NCBI GenBank assembly: GCA_041484845.1
Contig: JBGPIK010000002.1
Span: 1 to 58,313, forward strand
Reading direction: 5' to 3'
DNA: 58,313 nucleotides
Origin: JBGPIK01 sp041484845
GTDB taxonomy: Bacteria > Desulfobacterota > Binatia > UBA9968
A program made the translations under genes and the position numbers. The notes under the pieces were generated by a model. The model had not been told where the DNA came from and made no database searches. It saw only the letters and a list, made by a program, of their open reading frames with translations. Of the stretch, positions 7,150 through 15,456 are shown in pieces. Numbering within the stretch: position 1 is the stretch's first letter; every line of letters begins with the position of its first letter.

Positions 7150-8391
7150 TTATGCCTGCGGTAGGTCTTCGTAGGACCAAATCCCCGTGAGACGTAGAAT
7201 GTAAATTCCTTGATTCTTGTGGCTGATATAAATGCAGCCGCGCCGGTCCACCAGAACATCTTCGGTCTGCGCGACCAGTTGGCTTGGTTTGGCGCCGATT
7301 CTCACTTTCGGATCAGGCGGGATGAAGTACGCCACCTCCTTCGGCATGCGCCCGTCGCGTATATCGTAGACCCTCAGGCCGGCGTTGAAGTAGGTGAGGT
7401 AGGCGATGTCGTCGCGATCCTCGAGGCAAGTCTGATGATTGGCGTGGTGTTGATTGTGCGGGCCGAAGCGGCCGCCTTTCTGATAAAAATTCCTTAGCCC
7501 GCTCTCCGCCGGCGGTTGGGGCAGAGGAAAAAGCGAGATCAGCCGGGGCTGGCTCTCATTGCTGATATCCACAATGCCCGCCATATTTAGATCTTCATCG
7601 CCGTTTTCGCGGATCGCTTCGTCGTTGATCAAGGCGAGATTACGCCGCGGCAAAGGCAGAAAAGTATGAATGCCCTGGGAGCTGGTAATGCCGCGAAAGG
7701 CAATTTGCCCAATCATCTGTGGATGCGCGAGGTCGGATAGATCGACAATAATACCGCCACCATCGCCATAGGAGAGATAAGCTCGTTTCCCTTCAACATG
7801 CGCGGGGCCGTGACAGGAAAGCTTAAGCCCGGTCTTCACCGCGCCGTGGGCCTGCTCCGGCAGATAGAAGCGTCCGACTTCGCGCGGGTTCGCGGCATCG
7901 GCAATGTTGACGATGCGATAAATCTTTCGATCAAAGCCGGGTGCGCCCGCCGCGGCATGCACCAAATCACCGCCGTCGTAAAAATTGCGATGGGTTCCGG
8001 TGCTGCCGGTGCGGAACTGACCGAGCAAACGGGGATTCGTCGGATGGGAGACATCCCAGATCGAAAATCCTTCGGCAAACGGTTTTCCTTCGACGCCGCC
8101 CCAACCCGGCGCGATGCGTTCAAGGCCGGTGATCATTTTATCTTCCGCGACCTGGATCTGAATCGTCCAAGTATTGTCCGGGCCGGGAATAAAGGCGACA
8201 AATTCCGGTGCCGCCGGGTCAGTCACGTCGAGAATACTCCAGCCGCGATGCCAGAGATGAGCCACGTAAAGATACCAGCGGCCATTGACCTCTTGCAGCG
8301 CCAGCTTGAACGCCGGTTTGCCGTTTAGGTCGTGGTAACCGAGCGGCTCGATATTTTGCACGAAATAACCTTCGGGAATGGGATGTCTCAT
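7150..8391 (-). CDS. LVIVD-repeat beta-propeller protein
   Basis: The 413-residue product contains about six LVIVD-type propeller blades, recognisable by repeats such as WSILDVTDPAAPEFV, FSIWDVSHPTNPRLLG, YRIVNIADAANPREVG, IIVDLSDLAHPQMIG and RVYDIRDGRMPKEVAYF. His-rich loops (HRNFYDGG, SCHGPAHVEG, PHNQHHANH) could bind metal, which is inference. There is no signal peptide at the chosen start, so it is probably cytoplasmic, unlike many relatives. The ATG follows the stop of nth directly (TAAATG), so the two are one transcription unit. The function of the family is not established. Confidence 0.8.
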   Translation of the reverse strand: MRHPIPEGYFVQNIEPLGYHDLNGKPAFKLALQEVNGRWYLYVAHLWHRGWSILDVTDPAAPEFVAFIPGPDNTWTIQIQVAEDKMITGLERIAPGWGGVEGKPFAEGFSIWDVSHPTNPRLLGQFRTGSTGTHRNFYDGGDLVHAAAGAPGFDRKIYRIVNIADAANPREVGRFYLPEQAHGAVKTGLKLSCHGPAHVEGKRAYLSYGDGGGIIVDLSDLAHPQMIGQIAFRGITSSQGIHTFLPLPRRNLALINDEAIRENGDEDLNMAGIVDISNESQPRLISLFPLPQPPAESGLRNFYQKGGRFGPHNQHHANHQTCLEDRDDIAYLTYFNAGLRVYDIRDGRMPKEVAYFIPPDPKVRIGAKPSQLVAQTEDVLVDRRGCIYISHKNQGIYILRLTGIWSYEDLPQA

Positions 8392-9048
8392 TTAACGCCT
8401 CACCGTAACGCCGATTTGACTGCAATATTGGGCGACGGGACACTGGCTGCACAGAGGAGAAATAGGCCGGCATAAATGCTGGCCGAACGACACAAGCAAG
8501 TCATTATACTCAATCCAATAGCGCTTCGGCAGTTTATCGCGCAGCGCAAACTCCGTTTTTTCGGGCGTTGGCGTTTTTATGTAACCCCAACGATTGGAAA
8601 TCCGATGCACGTGGGTATCGACACAAATCCCCGGCTTGCGGTAGCCGAGTGTTACGACGAGATTGGCGGTCTTTCGCCCCACGCCTTTGAACTTCAACAA
8701 CTCGTCGATATCGTCCGGCACTTTTCCTTCGTAGTCGCGCAACAGGGTTGCGCAGATCGCACGAATAACTTTCGCTTTAGTGCGGTAAAAGCCGACGGGA
8801 TAGATCGCCGTTTCGATTCGCTTGGCGGTAAGCTTGACCATCGCTTCGGGTGAGTCCGCCAAAGCGAACAGCCGGTGCGCAGCTTGCGCGGTCGTGCCGT
8901 CTTGCGTGCGCAAGCTCAGAAGGCACGAAATCAGCACTCTGAATGGACTTTGGTAGGTTTCCGCCATCAGCGTGACGATCGGCGTCTGCCATTGGGGAAC
9001 TGCGCGGCGCAAAATGCGCAGTGCGGTATGAATCTCGAGGTCTTTCAC
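8392..9048 (-). CDS. nth: Endonuclease III-type DNA glycosylase/AP lyase
   Basis: The 218-residue protein is a base-excision repair enzyme removing oxidised pyrimidines. The helix-hairpin-helix reads LKFKGVGRKTA with catalytic Lys126. The catalytic Asp is D144 in CVDTHVHR. The C-terminal 4Fe-4S loop is intact as C193-x6-C200-x2-C203-x5-C209. The N-terminal helix has LLSLRTQD rather than the E. coli LLSAQATD, a variant seen in many non-enteric homologues. It is first in a two-gene unit with the LVIVD protein, and no functional link between them is known to me. Confidence 0.93.
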   Translation of the reverse strand: MKDLEIHTALRILRRAVPQWQTPIVTLMAETYQSPFRVLISCLLSLRTQDGTTAQAAHRLFALADSPEAMVKLTAKRIETAIYPVGFYRTKAKVIRAICATLLRDYEGKVPDDIDELLKFKGVGRKTANLVVTLGYRKPGICVDTHVHRISNRWGYIKTPTPEKTEFALRDKLPKRYWIEYNDLLVSFGQHLCRPISPLCSQCPVAQYCSQIGVTVRR

Positions 9049-9672
9049 GATACTGATAGTTCTCGCTTCGTTTCGATAAATTGAAATGGTTTCATATCAC
9101 AGATCGTCAGCCGGTCAAAAATGTTCCAGCCCTGGTCGCCGAGAAAATCGCTAGCGTTTTGCAATCTCGATCGCCGAAAAGTATCTCTATGAGCCTTCTG
9201 CGGTGTTAATGCCTATCCAGAAACGCGAGGGTGGCGATCATCTGGCTAAGAAGGAGGCAAGCGCCGAGCCGAGCACTAAACAGAGCGTTGAAGCTTTTCA
9301 TTTCTGTGTCTTCGCTCCTCCAGGCTCACGCCGCGATCAACAGAGTGTCATGATTATTCCTCTGACGATGAATGATGCGGGCTATCGCAGGTCTCATTGA
9401 GCCTAACTGCGTGACGTTTGCGGATCATCCCTCGTCTCATGGCGAACCCGTCTATCATTGTTACTGCAAGGGGTGGGATATTGGGGCGCGACGGCAAGAT
9501 TCCTCGAGCCATTGTCCGTTATTATGTGAATACCGCCGTCGAACCGACAGTCGCCTTTGTTGTTTTCTCGTCCCCGTTCGACGGCAAGAACATAGTCTTG
9601 GTAGAAAAGCCGAAAGGAAGCCTTTATGGTTCCGCGCCAATCGGGCGATTAGAAATTAACGGTTCGGGTTGC
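9049..9672. other. Gap of about 620 bases, possibly holding decayed coding sequence
   Basis: No frame here has both a ribosome site and a recognisable family. A plus-strand frame from ATG 9439 (begins MANPSIIVTARGGILG) reads protein-like for about 75 codons but continues into the antisense of the binding-protein gene, so it is doubtful. A 31-codon minus-strand frame with GGAG ahead of it ends at the TAA near 9210. The region may contain gene remnants and the promoter of nth. Confidence 0.35.
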
Positions 9673-10668
9673 TTATTTTTTCTCAATCTCTTTCCGGGCC
9701 GCGCGCAGGAAAGAAAAATCCAAAATAGATTCCGGGTGGAAGGCCAAGGACTCGGTTTTTCCGGTTTCGTGCATCATTTCGAGGATGACTCGCGCCTTTG
9801 CTGCGCTGATTTCTCCGCTAGGAGTAAGGATGTCAAGGGCGTCACTATAGACTCTGGCGGCGGTCTTCTGGGGGATGTCGAATTGACTGGCGAGAAATTC
9901 AACGGCGACGGCCTTCCTCTGGCGAAACGCATATAGGGATCGCAGACTTGCGCGGACCATGCGCTTTACTTCGTCGGGGCGCGATTTGATTTTTTGATCG
10001 GTCGTTACGATTCCATTGGATGTCGTCGCGTCGGGCACCGACTGGCCGAGGAAGGTCAGAATCCTCAAGCGTTTTTCCTCGGCCAAGACGTTGAAGGGAG
10101 GAGCGAGAACCGCTGCATCCAAGGCTCCTGCTAATAGGCTTTGCAACGCCGTCGGTGAAAATTGGCCCGTAACGTAGGAAACCTCGCGATCGGGATCAAT
10201 CCCCTGTTGACGGAGAAAGCGCTTCAAGACAAGTTGCGGCGTGTCGCCTGGAAAACTAACGCCGATCCTTTTACCACGGAGCTGCGCGACATTCTTGATC
10301 TCAGGCCGGGTTACCAACCAAAAAGGGGTCTTGTGGTCGAGCGCAAATACCAGTTTCAGTGGAAATCCCTGGGCAGCCGCGCGCAGCGCCGCGCCGCCAT
10401 GGGCGATGTAATCGATCTCGCCCGTTCCCAAGGCCGCGATAGCGAGGTCCGTTCGCATCGTCATGAATTCCAAGTCGATGAGTTCGTCGGCGAAGATACC
10501 CAGCTGACGCCCCAGGTAGAGTGGGGCATACATCACCGCCGTTGTCGGCTGGGCAAGGCGAATCTTCGCCGCGGCCGAAAACGCAGGCGGTATGGCCAAC
10601 AAAAGGCAGAAAACAATTCCTACGGCTAATTCTAAGGGTTTAATTCGCCAACACGCGCATCTTGTCAT
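9673..10668 (-). CDS. NMT1/SsuA-type periplasmic binding protein, last gene of the DUF1302 operon
   Basis: The 331-residue product has an N-terminal signal sequence (hydrophobic about 13-32, ending PPAFSAAA) and the SsuA/THI5-like fold: a short beta strand, APLYLGRQLGIF, then GTGEIDYIAHGGAAL and LRGKRIGVSFPGDTP. Such proteins bind small organic ligands (sulfonates, pyrimidine precursors, aromatic acids) for ABC import. No permease or ATPase lies beside it; its ATG overlaps the stop of the MMPL transporter by four bases. It may therefore work with that exporter or with transport genes elsewhere. The ligand is unknown. Confidence 0.8.
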   Translation of the reverse strand: MTRCACWRIKPLELAVGIVFCLLLAIPPAFSAAAKIRLAQPTTAVMYAPLYLGRQLGIFADELIDLEFMTMRTDLAIAALGTGEIDYIAHGGAALRAAAQGFPLKLVFALDHKTPFWLVTRPEIKNVAQLRGKRIGVSFPGDTPQLVLKRFLRQQGIDPDREVSYVTGQFSPTALQSLLAGALDAAVLAPPFNVLAEEKRLRILTFLGQSVPDATTSNGIVTTDQKIKSRPDEVKRMVRASLRSLYAFRQRKAVAVEFLASQFDIPQKTAARVYSDALDILTPSGEISAAKARVILEMMHETGKTESLAFHPESILDFSFLRAARKEIEKK

Positions 10669-12992
10669 GTTATTGGCCTTACTTGCCCGATGATGAATCG
10701 CGGTCTTGTGGCGGCGATCATGGCGGGTAGTAGGAGCAGTCCGCCGAGCATATTCATCGTCAAAATGATCAGGAGTTGGTAACCCATTTCGGCTTGGAAG
10801 CGCAGCGGGGAAAGTGACCAGAAGGCGATCCCCGCTGCAACCAGGACAGCCGTGTAGAGGACGGCCTTCCCCGCGGTAGCGACCGCCGTGACGAGGGCCG
10901 CGTTCAAGTTTTTCTCGTTTTGGCGCCGGTATTCTTCAATCGCGCGCGAAACGATGTAGATGCCATAGTCGACGCCGAACCCTACACCTAAACTAATAAC
11001 CGGTAGGGTGTTTATATTGAGGCCGACGCCGGTGTACGCCATGAGCGCCATGCCGAAGGTGTTGGAAATAAAAACCACGCCGACGAAGAGCAAGCCGGCT
11101 AAGAGCGAATAAAATCCCAGAGCGCAAATCACCAACTGAGCCACAAGGACAAGACCCAAAATAAAGCGGCTGGAATGATCCATGACCTCGTTGGCTGCGG
11201 CGAGAACGCCGATGATGCCGCCTGCGAGCCGAAACTGTCCCTCTTCCAGCCGGTGCTTCGCTATGAAGTCCTTGGCCAGCTCGATTACGTCCCGAATCGT
11301 GTCTCCTTTATGATCGCGCAGAAAGAACGTGACGTTAGCATCCTTAAAGTTGTAATTGACCCAGCGATCGAAATCGCCCGGCTCGCTGCCATGCTCGGCA
11401 ACCATGAGGATTCCTCCGACTTCTTCTTCCGACCGCGGGAGGATGCCCCAGCGTGGGTCATTGTAGTGCAAAACGGAATTGATTTGCCGGGTCAAGCCGA
11501 CCAGGGAGTCGGAGCCGCCGATATGGGGTGATTGTTCCATGGCGCGCTGAAATGCTTCTACGGTTCTTAAAACGCGCGGGGACTTCGCTGCTCTTTCTTC
11601 TTTACCCTCGAAAATAACATACAGGTGATCGGTTCCTTGAAATCGCTCGTTGATGTGGCGCACGCTGAGATTATAATTCGAGTCGGGCCAGAGGAGCGGC
11701 GAGCCGGGTCGGGAATCACCCACGGTCAAAAACTGATTCCAGTAAAGACTCCATACGAAGATAATCCCAAACGCGGCTATAACCGCCCAGCGACCGACGG
11801 GAGTGACGCACATGCGTCCGATCTTTTGCAGTGGACGATCGAGCCAATGGCCTTCGCCGCCCTTCGGAAGGTGACGCGGCGCGGGAAAATAGCAACAAAA
11901 AATCGGATCGAGTATGAGTACACTGACAATGTTGCTGAGAACCCAAAAGCTTCCTGAGATGGCCAGCTTTGTAAGAATTGGCATGGGAGCCACGAGCAAG
12001 ACCGTTAGACCGATCGCATCGGTTAGAATTGAGACGCTTCCTGGCATCAGCAATCCGGCTACGGCCGCACTGGCCGCTTTTTCTTTGTCGCCGTAGCGCT
12101 CTAATTCTTCAAAGAACCTTTCGCGGAACTGAATCGAGTGACTCAGGGTTCGCGCCGCGATCAGAAATGGAACCACCAGGACGAGCGGATCGAAGTTAAA
12201 TCCCATTAAGGAGGTAAATCCGGTTCCCCAGATGAACGTGATGGTTGCCGATAAGATCGGAATCACGACGCCGTTCACGTTGCGATAATAAAGAACCAAG
12301 AGGACGAGTAGGGTGAGACAGGTAAGAGCGATAACGAAGAGGATGTCTTTTAGGTGGTAATAGATCCAACCGTACAATATCGGTTCACCAGCGGCGTATA
12401 CTGACGTGTTAGGATCCTCCACGGATCGGATCGCCGATTGAACGTTTTGGAACAATCGGGCGTAGTCCAGCCGCTCCTCGTGAAACGCGGCTGTAATCAA
12501 TGCGGCTTTACCGTCTAATGAAACCAGCCGTCCGGCTATGGTCGGATTGGAATTGACGGCGCTTCGGAGTTGCTCGATTTCCTCGGCTGTTTGCGGCACA
12601 GTCGGCCACATGATCGGCTGAACCTCAATCCCCCAAGAAGTTGCCCGGACGTCTTTGACTTTTTGGCGAGCGATCGAAAAGATCTGGTAGTTATTCGCGC
12701 CCGGAGTTCGCTCCAGGAGCTCCGTGAGCTTTTGGATTTTTGTTAAAGTCGGCGTGTTGTAAATGTCTCCCTGTTTGACCTCGACCGAGAGCAGAACTAA
12801 GTTGGCCCCGCCGAAAACCTTGCGAAACTGGTCATGAACCTGAATGAAGGGATGACCTCTTGGCAGCAGATCCGAGAACGCCGTATACATTTCGATTTTG
12901 CGGGCATGATAGCTGAAGAAGAGAGTGATAAGTAAAATTGCAATAAGGACCGGTAAACGTTTTCTAACGATCCATTCGGCCGCCCAGGTCAT
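10665..12992 (-). CDS. MMPL/RND-superfamily transporter
   Basis: This 775-residue membrane protein has the two-fold RND layout: TM1 near 15-28, a first periplasmic domain (about 30-215), five spans, then TM7 near 405-425, a second periplasmic domain (about 430-610) and five more spans. The second half has the hallmark SLGVGFGVDYGIYI in TM10; the matching stretch in the first half (PFLIAARTLSHSIQ) is degenerate. Relatives move lipids, hopanoids or hydrophobic compounds. It overlaps both neighbours by four bases (ATGA), so translation is coupled through YCF48, MMPL and the binding protein. Likely substrate class, hydrophobic or lipid, is inference from the DUF1302/DUF1329 partners. Confidence 0.85.
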   Translation of the reverse strand: MTWAAEWIVRKRLPVLIAILLITLFFSYHARKIEMYTAFSDLLPRGHPFIQVHDQFRKVFGGANLVLLSVEVKQGDIYNTPTLTKIQKLTELLERTPGANNYQIFSIARQKVKDVRATSWGIEVQPIMWPTVPQTAEEIEQLRSAVNSNPTIAGRLVSLDGKAALITAAFHEERLDYARLFQNVQSAIRSVEDPNTSVYAAGEPILYGWIYYHLKDILFVIALTCLTLLVLLVLYYRNVNGVVIPILSATITFIWGTGFTSLMGFNFDPLVLVVPFLIAARTLSHSIQFRERFFEELERYGDKEKAASAAVAGLLMPGSVSILTDAIGLTVLLVAPMPILTKLAISGSFWVLSNIVSVLILDPIFCCYFPAPRHLPKGGEGHWLDRPLQKIGRMCVTPVGRWAVIAAFGIIFVWSLYWNQFLTVGDSRPGSPLLWPDSNYNLSVRHINERFQGTDHLYVIFEGKEERAAKSPRVLRTVEAFQRAMEQSPHIGGSDSLVGLTRQINSVLHYNDPRWGILPRSEEEVGGILMVAEHGSEPGDFDRWVNYNFKDANVTFFLRDHKGDTIRDVIELAKDFIAKHRLEEGQFRLAGGIIGVLAAANEVMDHSSRFILGLVLVAQLVICALGFYSLLAGLLFVGVVFISNTFGMALMAYTGVGLNINTLPVISLGVGFGVDYGIYIVSRAIEEYRRQNEKNLNAALVTAVATAGKAVLYTAVLVAAGIAFWSLSPLRFQAEMGYQLLIILTMNMLGGLLLLPAMIAATRPRFIIGQVRPIT

Positions 12993-14038
12993 CGAGTTGA
13001 GTAAACTCCGTTTTCTATTGTTTTCGAAAAAACTGAAATTTGTTGCCAGTGCTGTCCAGCGTCGTTGCTGCGCAGAATTAGCCCGCGATTGCCGACGATC
13101 AATCCTAAGTTGTTTTTCCCGAACGCGACGCCGTTAAAAGTTGACGGAGGTGTCTTGAGATTCACCGCGGTCCACTCGTTCGTTGCCAAGCTTGAGACGA
13201 GGAGCGCGCCACGTTCTCCCACCACCCAGCCTTTTCCATCGAACGCGGCTGCAGCAAATAGATGGCTCCGTTTCGCGCCCATAGGCGAAGTGCTGGCCGG
13301 ACTCGCGACCTTCCACGGCCCACCGTCTTGCATGGCTAAAATAGTTCCATCCAAGCCAAACGCCCAAGCCGCATGGGAGTTCCGCAAGAGAAGCCGAAAG
13401 AGGCTGCGACTCTCACCGCTGGCAAAATCAACTTCTATCGGGCTCTTTTGTTTCACCCAACTCCGCCCGCCATTCTTGCTGTAATAGATCCGCCCGAATT
13501 CTCCCACTGCCCAAGCCCGCTGGTTGTCAATAAAGCGCACGTCGTTAAGGGTTACATCATCGCCTAACCCGTGATTTGCCCAGGTTGTGCCGCCATCCTC
13601 TGTCACGAGAACGGCGCCTCGACTCCCCACCGCCATGCCGTGGCGTTCATCGATAAAATCCAGGCCAAAAAGGTGCTCTTCCACCGGGATTTTTTGTCTT
13701 TGCCAAGTCTTGCCGCCATCCTGAGTACACAGCAGGGTTCCGTAGCTCCCGGACGCCCATCCATATTTCTCGCCGCGGAAAACGACACGGAAAAGCGCTT
13801 CCGTAGTGCCGCTTTGTTGCTTCGTCCATGTGAGCCCTCGATCCTGCGAGTGTAGGATCGTTCCGTAATACCCGACGATCCAGACGAGTTCTTCTTGAAT
13901 TGCTACATCATAGAAATTGTCGCGAATGGCAGAACTTTTTATCGGTGAGGCCTTATCTTGAGGAGAAACGGCGGCGCAAAAAACAATCATCCATGCGATC
14001 ACGGAAAAAAGAACAGCAAATTTACGGAGCGAAAGCAT
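12989..14038 (-). CDS. YCF48/BNR-like beta-propeller, exported
   Basis: The 349-residue product has a signal peptide (hydrophobic 8-23, FSVIAWMIVFCAAV) and a propeller made of repeats ending in the BNR-type motif: DRGLTW, DGGKTW, DGGTTW, NGGRSW and DAGQHW. YCF48-like propellers serve as assembly or scaffold factors; the plant and cyanobacterial member acts on photosystem II, but homologues beside MMPL, DUF1329 and DUF1302 genes in non-phototrophs are common. A periplasmic role in assembling the envelope complex encoded here is inferred. The stop overlaps the MMPL start. Confidence 0.85.
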   Translation of the reverse strand: MLSLRKFAVLFSVIAWMIVFCAAVSPQDKASPIKSSAIRDNFYDVAIQEELVWIVGYYGTILHSQDRGLTWTKQQSGTTEALFRVVFRGEKYGWASGSYGTLLCTQDGGKTWQRQKIPVEEHLFGLDFIDERHGMAVGSRGAVLVTEDGGTTWANHGLGDDVTLNDVRFIDNQRAWAVGEFGRIYYSKNGGRSWVKQKSPIEVDFASGESRSLFRLLLRNSHAAWAFGLDGTILAMQDGGPWKVASPASTSPMGAKRSHLFAAAAFDGKGWVVGERGALLVSSLATNEWTAVNLKTPPSTFNGVAFGKNNLGLIVGNRGLILRSNDAGQHWQQISVFSKTIENGVYSTR

Positions 14039-14076
14039 TATGCCTGGTAATTGGGTATCGGACGGATCCTCTTAAC

Positions 14077-14111
14077 CCCGCACCACGGAATATTGTGCCG
14101 TCAGGTGCGGG
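14077..14111 (-). other. Intercistronic hairpin between DUF1329 and YCF48 genes
   Basis: CCCGCACC and GGTGCGGG form perfect arms, extended inward by ACGG/CCGT with a two-base bulge, around a nine-base loop. No T-run follows on the coding strand. It lies in the only sizeable gap (about 140 bases) of the operon and may be an mRNA processing or stability element separating the DUF1302/DUF1329 pair from the downstream genes. Confidence 0.45.
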
Positions 14112-14179
14112 AGCAAAGGATTCTTGCAGCTCCCTAAGGAGAAGCTTCGACCCGCGGACTTGCGACCGTCAGGCAGGGC

Positions 14180-15433
14180 TTACTCGATACTTCCTCCGCG
14201 CATGATGGTTTCGAGAGTCGCAAGACTGAACATACTAGCCGGGTATCCCTGATTGTAGGCTCGCGTGGAGGTGACGATCGTTGAGCGCCCATTCTGGACA
14301 TTGACGATGACCACATCTCCAACTGACCAAACCTCACGGCCGTCGGCGAGTTTTACCGGCGTGAACATGCCGAATTGTTCCTTCCAGTAGTCTCCCTTTT
14401 TGTCCCAGATCAAGGTCCAGTGGGTATCGAAGGTCATTTTATTGAGATGCAACAGCTTTTTCGGGTAGCAATAGTTGGGATCCTTAGGAGTGACCTCCAG
14501 GACATACGTATCGACGACTTCCCATTTCTCGTTCAGAGGCAGATAGTCCCCTTGCTTGCGGTCGAACGGGAGCTTTTCCTGGCTTAGATTCGCCAGTATT
14601 TTCTTTTCACCGAGGAACTTGTAGTTGAAATCCGTGATCTTGCCGTTGAAGCTGTTGATGTCATCCAAGTTAAACTCACTCGGAGCTAGGGTCTGACAGC
14701 GCTGGGTTGTGGTCGCCCGGCGGATGCGCCGGATGCTGGGAATATAGATGTAGAGGTCGTCCGGCTTCTTTGGATCATCATAACGAATCTCCAACGTCGT
14801 CGTGCCCGCAGCATCCCGCGGGTAGCTGTCGACGCGAAGCTGCATATAATCTATATGCTCGTAGCCGGGAATCGCCGGTTTAGGATTCGATGTGTAACGG
14901 GTGCGGGGAAAAAGAAAATAAGACACGAGATCCGCGCGGCGCTCCGAGCCGTCTTTTTCTATTACCGAGCGAACGATCTTGCCGCCTTTGACAGCGCCTC
15001 CGGTTTTATAGTCATCGCCTAGCCAACGCCAGAAAAAATTCCAAGCAAGCTTCTGTCCAATCTGAGAATCGCTTAGGTCCAATTTGGGGAAGGGCTGACC
15101 GGCCACGTAATTGACCAGTTCGCCATTGGGGCCGAGCGCTACTTTGCTGGAATATTTTTCCGTAGCTTCGACATATTCCTTGAGTGGCCGATAGATCTTC
15201 GGCGCTTTGATTTGAATGGAGTAGCCGCTCTTGATGCGGTTGAGGAAATTTTCACCCACCATTCCTTGAACTCTCTGCCAATTTTGCGGACCGATAGTGT
15301 CACCAGCTTTGAGGTCTGCGTCGGCGGCATGAGAGCTGAAGGCAAAAGATAAAAGGGCAATGGAACAAAAAACAATCCTGCCGATTGCAAAGAAAATTGT
15401 CGTTCCGTATTTACCTGAGCCAATAGGGTTCAT
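14180..15433 (-). CDS. DUF1329 family protein, LolA-like fold
   Basis: The 417-residue product starts with a signal peptide (hydrophobic about 13-33, ending SHAADA) and belongs to DUF1329, a family of exported proteins with a LolA/LolB-like sheet. Typical elements include YIYIPSIRRIRRATTTQRCQ and the WEVVDTYVLEVTPK and YCYPKKLLHL-like strands. GGAGG lies eight bases before the ATG. It follows the DUF1302 gene by 23 bases. The repeated pairing of DUF1329 with DUF1302 and an MMPL transporter suggests a periplasmic carrier for a hydrophobic cargo, which is inference. Confidence 0.85.
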   Translation of the reverse strand: MNPIGSGKYGTTIFFAIGRIVFCSIALLSFAFSSHAADADLKAGDTIGPQNWQRVQGMVGENFLNRIKSGYSIQIKAPKIYRPLKEYVEATEKYSSKVALGPNGELVNYVAGQPFPKLDLSDSQIGQKLAWNFFWRWLGDDYKTGGAVKGGKIVRSVIEKDGSERRADLVSYFLFPRTRYTSNPKPAIPGYEHIDYMQLRVDSYPRDAAGTTTLEIRYDDPKKPDDLYIYIPSIRRIRRATTTQRCQTLAPSEFNLDDINSFNGKITDFNYKFLGEKKILANLSQEKLPFDRKQGDYLPLNEKWEVVDTYVLEVTPKDPNYCYPKKLLHLNKMTFDTHWTLIWDKKGDYWKEQFGMFTPVKLADGREVWSVGDVVIVNVQNGRSTIVTSTRAYNQGYPASMFSLATLETIMRGGSIE

Positions 15434-15456
15434 TACCTTAACCTCCGCTCGAATCG

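Noticed and set aside
9418..9936. Long plus-strand frame opposite the start of the NMT1-type binding protein
   Set aside because: Its second half is antisense to a well-supported gene and no ribosome site precedes it; only the first part might be a remnant.
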